This document shows positions 9,172 to 18,933 of a stretch of 24,749 nt of DNA, piece after piece. How positions within the stretch are numbered: position 1 is the first letter of the stretch; every line of letters begins with the position of its first letter. The notes beneath the pieces were generated by a model that worked only from the letters and a program-made list of their open reading frames with translations, was not told the DNA's origin and made no database searches. The DNA is from Hyphochytrium catenoides (taxonomy: Eukaryota > Sar > Hyphochytriomycetes > Hyphochytriales > Hyphochytriaceae), in the NCBI GenBank assembly GCA_900088475.1, contig FLMG01002929.1, positions 1 to 24,749 of the forward strand, given 5' to 3'. Made by a program: the position numbers and the translations under genes.

Positions 9172-9743
9172 TCATTCATTGCTAACCACGAGCGCGATGA
9201 GAGCTCGGTGACAGCCAGGGCAGAGCATCTTCTTCACTTCCAATCTTGCAGTCATGTAACGGTCCCGAAGCCTAAGCAGCTCGACCACAGATGCAATATT
9301 TCGCATCCTCTCACATCTTATGGAATCATTAATCTGCACTATGATGTAAAGTGTGTTTCCAAAGCTTCGGAAACGAATGTTTCTAGCTTTCTCTCATGGC
9401 GACTTTTCATCCTGCTGCTGCCTGAAGTTGAAACGGACTCAAGTGCACTGTAAGTGAAACGGGTTGCTCTCTCGATTTGATGCTTCTACGTACCTTCTTG
9501 AGCTGCTCCCCATCAGCGCCACATCATTGGGATCTATAGTAGAAGCAACAGCTGATTACTCTTCTCAACACCCGTGCGGCCATAGCGATGAGTCAGTGCT
9601 TTTTTGGGAAGCAGGCGAAGCGTGATGCTCCGTGTCAAGGTTGTTACTATCTACCAGTACCGGGACTTGAGCCACTCCAGTAAATGGTCTGCAATGTAAG
9701 CTTATCACGATCCGGGTGTAGCAGTGGCGCTCGTTTAATGGGA
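9172..9743 (-). CDS. 3' part of a helical hypothetical protein (4 exons seen)
   Basis: Exons in phase: 9743-9655, 9551-9494, 9447-9375 and 9333-9172, ending VVSNE and TGA. The last two form a continuous predicted helix (MKSRHERKLETF joined to INDSIRCERMRNIASVVELL), ending with a possible half zinc knuckle, LCPGCH. The donor of the third intron (GTTTCC, 41 nt) is non-consensus but is the only one that keeps this frame. The N-terminus is unresolved: an ATG at 9903 opens a 112-codon ORF (MKRGRRYFFFLIPAFI) in another frame across the same bases, and an ATG at about 9817 could splice in. The family is not recognised. Confidence 0.5.
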
Positions 9744-10206
9744 CTTCATTAGATGAATTCGCGAGCTGGAAGCTCAGCCCTCTATTTTGCTCCGTTCGTA
9801 GAACATCAGGGCTGGCATCTCCTCTACGAGTCACTCGGCTCGTCTGTCCCTTGCATATGAAAGCAGGGATTAGAAAGAAGAAGTATCTCCTCCCTCTCTT
9901 CATTAGTTGGATAGCTCAATTCACTACTTCTGCCCAAGGCCCCTTAGAGGCAGATGGCGTTTTGAGGATAGTGGTTCTCTTGTAGGATATAGCAAGCACC
10001 TTCCTCTTTTCCGGATATAAGGGAAATGTGTTCCGAGGGCTATGAGGGTGCAGCATTGGTGCAGAAGCTGTTGATGACGACGGCATAATAAGCCACTACT
10101 CATCTTCGGAGGGAATATATTCAGAGGCGTCGATTTGATACTCCGAGAACTATCATATCTTGTGCCGCCAACTCAAGGGACTACGTAATACAGGGAACAA
10201 GCAACT
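9744..10206. other. Upstream region of the large membrane-protein gene
   Basis: Contains the uncertain 5' end of the minus gene (possible ATG at 9903) and the presumed promoter of the plus gene at 10207. No other exon is supported. Confidence 0.35.
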
Positions 10207-13200
10207 ATGAAGAGTGGGGACCTTGCCCGCCTTATGGCGGCATTGCCACTCTTCCTCTGGACTCTGGCGGCCCCCTTCCGTCTCTTGATGCTTCAGGTTG
10301 ATTATTATGCCTCAACGAACACTATGAATGCAAACTGGATGGATACAACCGCGGTGGCAGTGCCGGGTAACTGCCCTGCCGGCAGCAGCTTGTCTGCTTT
10401 TACTGTGCAGCTCCATTCAGCACCGGTTACTGGCGACACGGTCCAGCTCCCCTCAATAGTCTTAGACGTCTCCCCTGGAGCTAGCGGGAGGCAACAGTAC
10501 TCTCTAAGAATGCCACGAAAGGAAGACGGATGTAGCGAAAGCAACCTGGTGGATGTAGGAGGCCTGCTCTGGCGGGAGATCGGAGGTGGGCATTGTGACC
10601 GCATCAAGATCTGTGTTAACGACTTTATGGAGCGCGACTACGTACGCCATGTCTTCTTGGCAGATATCCGGGAAGCTGGCGCCAGAGGAGGAGAATTGCG
10701 CCTGTCTATGGTAAATCTCATGAGAAACTTTAGGCGACTATCGCTGAGTGATGTACAGGAATATGCCAATTATATCAATCGCTCCGATCTACGAGATGAG
10801 TACATCGCAAAGATGGGGGGCTTTGCAAACATGTCAGCGTGGTACAGCTTCCCTATGCCTCAGTACCGGCTAGGAGGCCAGTGGATGCACTCAGCTGATG
10901 GAAAGGTCATTCCACCTGACAGTCAACTAGAGGAAGACGGCATTTCCTCCAGGGCGAGCTATATGGAGTCACTGGTGGCACACATGCTCCCCTTCGACAT
11001 CCTGTCTTTCCGACAGACAATCGAGGCTTACCACTGGGTGACTTATTTTGAGCCGGACAGTCAAGGCTGTTTCATTACCGGCTTGGATAAAAGCGGTCAA
11101 ATGTGCTTGCATGAGGGCATGCAGGTTATCCTTGCCGATATTATTGAAGACGGGCTTGCGAGTATTGGATGTGAAAAGGATCTTATCTCAAGAGATGACG
11201 TTATTGCCATGGCTGTTGGCTTTACAAAGCAAAAAAGTCTTTCCGTTCTTGAGCCATACTTTTCCTCTATACTTCGCTGTTCAACAGTCAAGGACGCAGT
11301 TCAGGCCGACCTTCGAGACTCAAGAATTCTCGCGTGGTACATCCAGCAGACGGGGCAGCTAACATACTATCGCCCATCCACCATTCGCATGGGAAACTTA
11401 ATCGATGGAGAGGTAACTCTCTCTCTTCAAGCGAAAGTAGGTCCAATGGTCACTCTAGGCGAGTCTTCGGCGACCATATGGACATCGTCGGTTGAGGGCT
11501 TTTTCAACCAGCAGCAGTGGTGCACGAGGACAGGCCCGACGCTTTGGAAAGAAATCAATGAATTCAAACGCCTTTCTTTCCCCCGTGATTTGGAGATCAA
11601 GTCGGAGACGGGGATGACTCTCCGAGATTGCTTGAGACGCCGCTACCTAATGATGCCGTATATGCATAGCTGGGCGGCCATCCCTTACGGAGGGAATTTG
11701 AACCAGATACCGAATCCCTCGCCGAGAAACGTGAACAACGTCACGGTCATTTTAGAAGTCCGCCAAGCGTACAGACGCACTGCTGTTATTGGCCAGCAGC
11801 TTAACTCTTCCACCTCCCTGGTATCGCCATCTTCCCCTAGTGAACCGCAGATGTACCGCCTGGATCTACTAACAGCACTGCACGAGACATTTATGACAAG
11901 AATAGTACCGAAAAACTCTGTATGGAAGGTGCTGAACGGTACTCGAATCAATGACGTTTTAGCTGGACTTGAAAGGCAAGCCCGAGTGGCAAAGACTAAC
12001 TCTGTTCTTGCATACTGCGGAAAAAGCGGTGGCTGCACTAAAGTCGGTGCCAGCTTTGCACCTGACAATGAGAGCGTACCTTTCGTAGATGGCTATGAGC
12101 TTGGAGTCAAAAAGCTGGGCCTGGGCAAGTTCAATATCTCTGAGCAGCACCTCTTCGCCTTTCCGACAGGAAGCAACCCTAGGACCTCGACGGAGCTGTC
12201 GGTCCCTATCTTGCCGAACAGTGCACCACCAACTGCCGCTACTATTGTTAATGAGGTCCCCGTGCCCATTTGCAATGGTGTGCTACTGACCCTGCTTGAT
12301 CCACAGGGCAAGAGTGCTTTCTTGGACATTGGGGTGGGAGACTACCCTTGCCAGACAGGCCCTCCAGTCATTCGGGAGCGCTGGGGCCTCAACACGCTGG
12401 GAACTGGCGCTAACACTGTGCAGCTGTGTAGCTCATACACCAACAACGTCGCAAGACTCGCTGTGATTGCTCCCGATCAGTGGAATGTTGTCCCGAACAT
12501 GAACTTGACTACGCTTGGTTTCAACAGTAGCGACGATCGCAAGTGGAGCATCAACCTTTGGTCCCATTACTCAGTCTTCAGCAGCAATGTTTTCACACGT
12601 CTTATAGCCCAGCCTCACATGGCGTCAGCAGGCAGCGGCTCAGCGGTGCCGGTTAATCTCCAGTTCGGGATCCTAGGAACCGGCCAGAGCTCTTACGGTA
12701 GACTGAATACTCTAAGCAATTTCGCGGCCATGATTAGTATCTTAGTTCAGATCATTGACTTCTATAGCATGTTGGACATCACACGGACGGCCCTNNNNNN
12801 NNNNNNNNNNNNNNNNNNNNNNNNNNNNNNNNNNNNNNNNNNNNNNNNNNNNNGAGCTTCCGCTGCAATACTTGGTCTGCAAGGGGTTGGGGCATCTCTT
12901 CCTATCAAACCTTGCAAGTGTCATGGTGGTGGCCAATATGATTCGGCCGGAAGTCCGACTCACTCTGTCGCAACAGTGGACGGAACTTTTCCTCATCACC
13001 GGCTGGGAGACGCTCAATCGGGGGTTGAAACTCAACGTAGTGCTCTGTCTGGGCCAGATCATATCGAGCGTGTGGGTCGCCTGTGTGGATGAGAAGAGCT
13101 CCGTCACAACGCAAACGGTTCTCTGGCTGTCGATAACACTCGATCTAGTCCTCGTGACGATAGCTGGAACTAGTGCCGTGGTCTACCTCCAAGGAGGCTT

Positions 13201-13810
13201 CGTGGAGTATTACATTGACAACGCCGCGCTAATCGCTATTCTCATCGTCATCAGCGTGTTCACGATGAATAGCACAAAACGCCAAGAAACTCGACAGCAG
13301 GAGCGCAAGAAGGTGGACTGCGACGTAATCGCTGCTTGCCGGGTCATTGGGGACTCCTCTCCTGAGCTATGGAGATGTAGCGCCACCACGCTTCGACCCG
13401 CCGCGGTGGTGGTAACAGGGGCAACAACACCAGGGGAGTTGACGAAAGTGGTAGCAAATAACAGCAACTCTTCTAAGACAGCAGACACTGCATCACAGCT
13501 CAAAAAGAAAAAGAAACACTCCCTCGTCATGCGGTGGGACGAGGCAGCTGCGATGCTGGCTATTGCGGAATATCGTGGCCGCGCTTTGGGGACACGCTAC
13601 GTCCTCATCTCCTCTGCCTATGGCATTCGATCCATCGATTACACAGCCTGGTGGGCAATGAGGTGTGAGGAAGGATCTCACTCCTACTCCATTCGAAGCT
13701 TGTCTCTAGTGATCCCTGCAGAGCCAGGGAGCAGGAATGGGAGCATTTTGATCCAATCTGCTCCACCGACAGCAGTTGTTGAGGGTTCTGAAGAGGTCCA
13801 ACATCACTAG
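10207..13810 (+). CDS. Large multi-pass membrane protein with a big glycosylation-rich ectodomain, interrupted by an assembly gap
   Basis: Frame 1 is open from ATG 10207 to the gap (862 codons) and frame 2 from 12854 to the TAG at 13810 (318 codons), so the intact protein is about 1,200 aa. The N-terminus has a signal or anchor (LMAALPLFLWTLAAPFRLLM). The next ~830 residues are soluble, with many Cys and N-x-S/T sites (NRSD, NMSA, NVTV, NSST, NGTR, NESV, NISE, NLTT, NSSD). About four to six hydrophobic segments follow: one before the gap (FAAMISILVQIIDFY) and others after it (LNVVLCLGQIISSVWVACV, VLWLSITLDLVLVTIAGTSA, ALIAILIVISVFTM). The C-terminal tail is basic then globular. No family is recognised. 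It has no visible intron in 3.5 kb, unlike its neighbours. The frame change across the gap implies that its true length is not 59, or that an intron lies inside it. Confidence 0.85.
12795..12853. other. Assembly gap of 59 Ns
   Basis: A run of Ns inside the large membrane-protein gene. The reading frame is +1 before and +2 after, so the true insert should be 58, 61 or another length of that class, unless an intron is hidden. Confidence 0.98.
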
Positions 13811-14372
13811 CCAGACGGGCCAAAGCGAGGGCAGCTTTGACAAGGAGAGGGGAGACGCAGGAGTGATGGACCAATGGATTGGCTTCAGAGAATTATCACC
13901 CTTTCATGCGCGTCTGATGAGGAGGAAAATTGATGATAAGGTTTTGAGGAGCTAGCTAAGTAATGATTCTAACGTGGGACATCGATTCGAGATAGGAAAA
14001 GGAAAGAGCTGCGTCGTATTCACGAGGGCCTTACTACCCATTAAGAAGTAGCTGAAGAATGAACGAGGTCATCATCGATTGTGCTCCGTCCAAAGATGCC
14101 ACCTCTCCACTTCGTACATGTCTTTATAACTCATCTGCTGCTTTTTGGTGGTGGATTGTTGATGAACCTGCGGAACAGCCTAGAAAACAGAGATGACCGC
14201 GACATTAGCCTGGATGGGCGCCACATTGTCTGTGATGACTGATGAGACATAAGGGTGAGACGAGTCCGCCTAGAAACGTCAATAACAATGCTCATGTCAC
14301 TAATATTATTCAAGAAGGGAAGGACCTCATCTCCTCTCCAGCCTTCACTTCCTCTAATATAAGTATAAAGCA
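13811..14372. other. Intergenic or alternative 3' exons of a minus gene
   Basis: Downstream of the large gene. On the minus strand, 14393-14308 and 14240-14185 can be read in phase as an alternative ending (LPPRAIVLYTYIRGSEGW ... NVAVISVF then TAG), and 14170-14090 is also open after a TTTTCTAG acceptor. These compete with the ending chosen for the gene at 14373. Nothing is supported in 13811-14090. Confidence 0.3.
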
Positions 14373-14624
14373 CTATCGCCCGTGGCGGGAGACCTGAATA
14401 TACAGAAGGAGATAGTGGAATGTAGGAGAAATATATACCAAAGCAAGGCTTATCGTACAGGCCATGACATCCACTGTCTGATAGATAGTACCCTTTTGCC
14501 TTGATATATACTTCTCACACTCCTCTAATTCGTGTATAATGCTGCCTCTCGCCCTTTTTGGGGAAGTCGGAGGAAGCAGCAACAGGAAGAAGAAGTACCA
14601 GTCATCGCCATTGATATCGCCCTG
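14373..14624 (-). CDS. Partial hypothetical gene, 3' exons
   Basis: Exons 14624-14599, 14553-14439 and 14393-14373 join in phase (introns of 45 nt each, donors GTACTT and GTATAT, pyrimidine-rich acceptors). They encode a segment with ARGSIIHELEECEKYISRQK and end SLALVSRHGR then TAG. The start is not found: upstream frames toward 14800 are open on the minus strand but Ser/Pro rich. A second reading uses the same bases in another frame and continues to about 14185. I cannot choose between them with certainty; the strand is better supported than the frame. Confidence 0.35.
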   Translation of the reverse strand, partial: QGDINGDDWYFFFLLLLPPTSPKRARGSIIHELEECEKYISRQKGTIYQTVDVMACTISLALVYISPTFHYLLLYIQVSRHGR

Positions 14625-14810
14625 CTGGGAGCCGCGAGGAGGTGAATTACTCCTCCTCGATATCACGGAGGACGACGGATGGAAGATGGGTGATTGAATC
14701 GAAGAGAAGAGGAGAAGAGCTCCCACACCACGATGCGCCAACTCAGGATAATAACCAGCCGATGCGGCTCGTCGTCGACACAGAAGAAACTCCTCTCCTC
14801 TAACCTAAAG

Positions 14811-15360
14811 CATCCTACCATCAACGGAGAGCAGTAGCGCCTGGAAGAAGAAGAAGAAGAAGGAAGGAGTGAAGAGTCAGACGACGGCGCGCGAGGAGGA
14901 GGAGCAAGCGACGAAGGAAGAAGAAGGGAAAGCCGAAGACGACCAAGAGAGGATACTACCGTTTTATTCAGCTTCTGTACAACCACAGGTACAGCGGTCG
15001 GACGAACACCTAGTGGGGCTCCTCACGTCGGCACCATTAGGTGAAATCGGTCGTGTCATCCTCTATGACTAAGAGGGCTCATTATTATCAGCGTGTGACC
15101 GACGACGGAGGAAGGACAAGGAAGGAAGGATGAGGAAGGAAGGATGAGGAAGGAAGGATGAGGAAGAAAGCTGGTGAAGCTCTGGGCGCTGGATGAGGCG
15201 CCGGGAACAATGGTCTGATCGAGCTCCACGCTGCTGATGCCAATGACCACGTAAGCTGTCCGACCTCAGCACCTGCAAGCCTTCATCTGAACTACAGGTC
15301 AGCGGGGGGACGGAGTGGAACATCAGAGAAGCAGTTTTCTTGGAGTCATCATTTGTCTAG
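14811..15360 (+). CDS. Partial hypothetical gene with a lysine/glutamate-rich N-terminal part
   Basis: Exons 14811-15040, 15198-15250 and 15298-15360 join in phase 1 then 0 (donors GTGAAA and GTAAGC; acceptors GGATGAG and ACTACAG). The first exon is highly charged (K6 run, EEEE, KEEEGKAEDD) and then reads RILPFYSASVQPQ. The end is VSGGTEWNIREAVFLESSFV then TAG. No in-frame ATG is found upstream; an ATG at 14734 (MRQLRIITSRCGSSSTQ, presequence-like) is in another frame and would need a further intron. A 14-bp repeat array sits in the first intron. Function is unknown. Confidence 0.45.
15121..15162 (+). repeat. Three perfect copies of a 14-bp repeat (GAAGGAAGGATGAG)
   Basis: Copies at 15121-15134, 15135-15148 and 15149-15162. 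Because 14 is not a multiple of 3 and each unit contains TGA, the array closes all forward frames, which supports placing it in an intron. Confidence 0.9.
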
Positions 15361-15604
15361 TTCTACTGCTGATGCTTTAAAACCTGTACGATTGAGCACC
15401 CTTTTGTTGGGCTGAGGACGTCCTCTTTCTTCTTGCCCAGACAGTTCTTTTATAGAGAACTTGGAGCTCCGTACTAGCTAAGCCTTCGTCACCTTACTTC
15501 TCTGCCGCGTGGACACTTGTCAAAGCCGCCATATCGGATCTCCAGTGATCACGAAATCCATTGGTGAGCTAAACTTCGATAGGACCTTGTTCAATCCGTA
15601 GAAG

Positions 15605-16185
15605 ATGATTAGCTTATCCTTTCTCGAGAAGCTTCTGTACTATAACTCCTTCTTGGATGCCGCGGTTGTGCTCTACCTGCACTTCTTTGACCGGAAAGCT
15701 TCCATGCTTCTGAAGAAAGGTAAACGACGAGCTCCTATACGTCCTCCTCCTAGTACATCTCTCGGACACTAACTCATCACTCCGCCTTTTACTGAGCAGG
15801 AAGTGATGGCGCAAGGCAGCTTCTAGTTTTCAAGTTCATCCTTCATGGTCTTGCCAGGTATGCAGTGAGCAGGGATGTTAAGGGACTGCACCTGCTGGGC
15901 ACCGCCTCGTACGCGTTGGAATGCCTGTATATGCTCCAGCAGATTTCCAGGAATAACCTGAAGCAGGAGCACTACCTCATTCCCTTTATCACCGGTGCGT
16001 GCTTTCAAGAGTGGCTTAGCTTCTTCTTATCTCTGGTTATACCTCCAGCTTCTGACCTCCGGCTGGTACTTCAGATAAACTCCGATCGGCTGCCGTATTA
16101 TTAGAAACCTGACCATTTCCTCTTGACTCCTATAGGTGCCCTCGCCACGGTGCTGCTCGCACCGGAGAGGTTCTGCTCACCTTAG
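15605..16185 (+). CDS. Small four-segment membrane protein, tentatively ERG28-like (3 exons)
   Basis: Exons 15605-15719, 15800-15994 and 16136-16185 sum to 360 nt (119 aa) with consistent phase 1 junctions (donors GTAAAC and GTGCGT, acceptors TGAGCAG and CCTATAG). Four hydrophobic stretches are visible: LLYYNSFLDAAVVLYLHFF, LLVFKFILHGLARYAV, LHLLGTASYALECLYML and LIPFITGALATVLL. Length, number of segments, the R-Y pair in the second segment and the Y-A-x-E-C pattern in the third are reminiscent of ERG28, an ER scaffold of sterol C-4 demethylation, but this is a pattern match, not a clear homology. It is tail-to-tail with the BioD-like fusion gene, 189 nt away. Confidence 0.62.
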
Positions 16186-16374
16186 ACTAGAGCCCATCAT
16201 TCATCAGGAGGCCAGGATCTTTTGTCTCTTTTCTTGGAAGTTAAAGCGGAGCCAGGCTGACAAATTACGTTATCTCTTCTCCCATTCAAACTCTTCAATG
16301 AATAGAGCTCAACTTCATCGCCTTTGATCACGGCCACAAAGTCAGATTTAAGAGATATTGAACATTCCTTATGT

Positions 16375-18077
16375 TTAGCGTCTAAAGCACGCCGCTGAGG
16401 CGCCTTGCGCTTGCGCTTCCGCCATAATCTCCTCTCTGGTCTTTCTCAGTCGTCGCTCTATGACATCCGAGACTTCCTTAGCATACTCCCCTTCAAACTC
16501 AGGAGTGGGGGGAGAGGCATCCTGCACCTGTTTGCCCGTTGTGGCTGCTGCTAGCCTCTTTAGAAGCTCAACCATATCGACATACCTTTCAAAGGCAGCC
16601 TCTATTTCTGTGACCACATGCGCCTCTTCAGGACTCAATGGTCTAACAGGCTCCCTGCGGAGACAGGCGACGATGGATGCATCTGTGCTTGCAGGAGGGG
16701 GAGGGGCCTCTAGCTTCTTAAGCGTGTCAAGAAGAGGGAGGAAGCCGAAGGGCCTTTGATAGGGCTTGAACCTGGAAAAGTAGAGACTGACATGCTCCTC
16801 ACAACGATCTCGGCTATAGAAGCCCTCGGCCCCACACTTATTGAAAATAGCCCCTAAGACCTCTACGCCTCGAGACTCAAAGTACGTAGCGTTGAGGTTA
16901 AAAGAGTCCACAGCGTTTCCTACGCCCGGCGGGCACACAAGCAGCACTTTGGCTCTTGCAGCTTTCGCTGTTTCGGCATTCGAAACGCCGCAGATGGACC
17001 CTACAGCAGGATAACCGACGCCGTCGACTACCAGCACTTTCCGACCCTGTGCAAGGTCATCGCAAGCTTTCCTGATATCAGATAGTAGTTCAGCCGTCGT
17101 AGCGGTGTTTCCCTTCAAAAACTCTCTGGTGAAGCCGCTGTAGAAGACGACAGGCCCGATGCCGACCTGCTTGATGCCTGCACTCTCGCAATACTTTGAG
17201 ACCAACTGCACTCGCTCGCACTGTGTGGCAGGTTTGATGTACGCGATTTCTTCCGGTTTATAGCCGTAGGTCAGGAGACCTGAGAGAACCCCAAGGCAGA
17301 CGGAGGACTTCCCGACCTAGGCGCACACGAGTATTTGTGAGGCCAATAAACTAGGAGTCAACTTGAAAGAGAGAGAGGAACTAGGGCAAGGATATGGTTA
17401 TGGCTAAGGACGCCGCTTACCTGAGAGCGGTCTCCCGCAATAAAGATTCGAAGGCATGAAGGAGGTTGTTGGCCAGTAGACCCCTCTGCCGCGTTTAGAT
17501 GGATGGAAGATGCGGACCTAGTGGCAGTGCCTTCCGGGGTCTCTGCCGCGGCCTTCGTGAATCTCTTTGCAATCAAATCTGACAGTGCTGGCCACCCGCC
17601 AACAAAGGACCATTTAGGTTCCAATAACCCTTCTGTCATTGAGAAGGGAAAGAGAAGAGAATGTGAGGACGATGTGACAAGATGCTTACAAGAAGGAACT
17701 CTAGAAGCTTTGTCACAGAGGGAAGCTCAGAAAGATACCATATGGCGACGATCTAACATGGAAGGAGGGGTTGACTGAGAGCAGGATGGTGAAAGAGACA
17801 AAGAGCTGCCACAAGAGGGGGGAACGGGCTCTTTACCATTCTCTTCCTTCATGCAAACAAGTGGGGAGGTCTTATGAACGTTCTTTGCTGCCAACTTTGT
17901 GACCTCGGCTGCCTGAGAATCCAACCACTGCATAAACTCGTCTCGCGTGTGAAACTCTTTGAGGTCAACAATAAATTTCTGATCCCCGGCGAGGGCCGAA
18001 AGCCCTGCAGCAGCAGCTTTGGCCTTCTGGAAGTCAGGACAGCCCTCAAAGCCAGCGATTGAAAATGTGACCGTCAT
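16375..18077 (-). CDS. Glutaredoxin-like domain fused to a BioD/AAA_26 P-loop domain (3 exons)
   Basis: Exons 18077-17837, 17632-17421 and 17316-16375 sum to 1395 nt (464 aa), phases 1 and 0. Residues 1-100 are a thioredoxin-fold domain with a monothiol CPDF (C13) and a late KTSPLV, resembling the N-terminal domain of MDH1B proteins. After a short linker, residues 142-360 are a dethiobiotin-synthetase-like ATPase: the P-loop is split exactly by intron 2 (RIFIAGDRSQ then VGKSS, giving GDRSQVGKS), followed by KPATQC, a switch-like VVDGVGYPAVGSICG and VLLVCPPGVGN plus an IFNK, the places where BioD has its EGaGG and nucleotide-base motifs. The C-terminus is helical and basic. An in-frame TAG just before VGKSS is the intron acceptor. 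True biotin synthesis is doubtful; the substrate is unknown. Confidence 0.85.
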
Positions 18078-18132
18078 CTGCACTCTACGTAAGATATGTT
18101 CTGCGCCTCCTCAGGCTCTCTAGATCTTTGGG

Positions 18133-18637
18133 CTAAGGGTGAGAATAATGGAGGTTGAAGTCTTGGCGGGCGGGCAGGATGAGCAATTTCTCTTCTTCTT
18201 TGTCGTTACTAAGCTCTATGAAGCGTTCTGGAGGTTCAAGAGTGTCAAGAGATCCGTCAAGGCGGGCGGCTCCGGGCTGTCTGGTAGCCCCAAGCGAAGA
18301 GCACGAGGTGCCGGGCATGGTCACACGCGGGTTGAGAGCTAGACAGAGGGCCTTCTCCTCCCACTCTCTTGGGATCTCTTCTTCGTTCCCTGGCCGTGTC
18401 TGCACAAAAGTTGGTTGCAACTTTCTCTTAGGCAGGCTTCTGAGCTATATACTGAATCTAACAATCCGTATTGATAATTAGGACCACTTAGATAAAGGAC
18501 ATTCGGAATACCCAGGAGTGCGAACAAGGGGAAACGAAAAGAAAGGTTTCGTCCTTTGTGTCTCTCCCACTTGCTCGTCTCCAGGCAAAAGATCGCTAAT
18601 GATGTTGCGGCTCTTCCTCGTGATCAGTCCTACGAGG
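18133..18637 (-). CDS. Partial hypothetical gene, last two exons
   Basis: The final exon 18399-18133 (89 codons) begins TRPGNEEEIPREWEEKALCL after a TTTTGTGCAG acceptor and ends FNLHYSHP then TAG. The preceding segment, up to 18637, ends FALLGIPNVLYLSGPNYQ ... GLLDS at donor GTATAT (18452); the 54-nt intron keeps phase 0. No ATG was found, so the 5' exon is missing. The plus strand over 18585-18879 also has a 98-codon open frame after a TCTCCAG acceptor, so strand assignment is not certain. The stop lies 55 nt upstream of the BioD-like fusion gene on the same strand. Confidence 0.38.
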
Positions 18638-18933
18638 CGCAGTTCGATGTCCGTTGCTTAGTTTTCCGTCCTCACATCAGGCCCCGCTCAGCCCCTGATC
18701 ATAAGGAGGATGGCTGCTGTGCCCCCAACATCGCTTGTCAGGCGAGAGAGGGGCGCTTGACACCTCATCCCAGGGACGGATGCGAGCATAAAGAGTTACA
18801 ACCGATAGTCAGTCTCAAGAGGAAGCAGGATCCAGGAAAGGGCCGTTGTCCCATAGTTGACGGCACGGAATATGTGTGAAAATTGGCTGTAAACCTTGTG
18901 AGGATGTGCTATATTGTACGATAGTGGCGAGTG

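Noticed and set aside
16460-16759. 99-codon plus-strand ORF
   Set aside because: It is a shadow of the third exon of the BioD-like fusion gene on the minus strand.
17317-17319. In-frame TAG directly before the P-loop VGKSS, suggesting stop-codon reassignment or a pseudogene
   Set aside because: The TAG is the acceptor of a 104-nt intron; the upstream exon supplies IFIAGDRSQ in phase 0, restoring a normal BioD-type P-loop.
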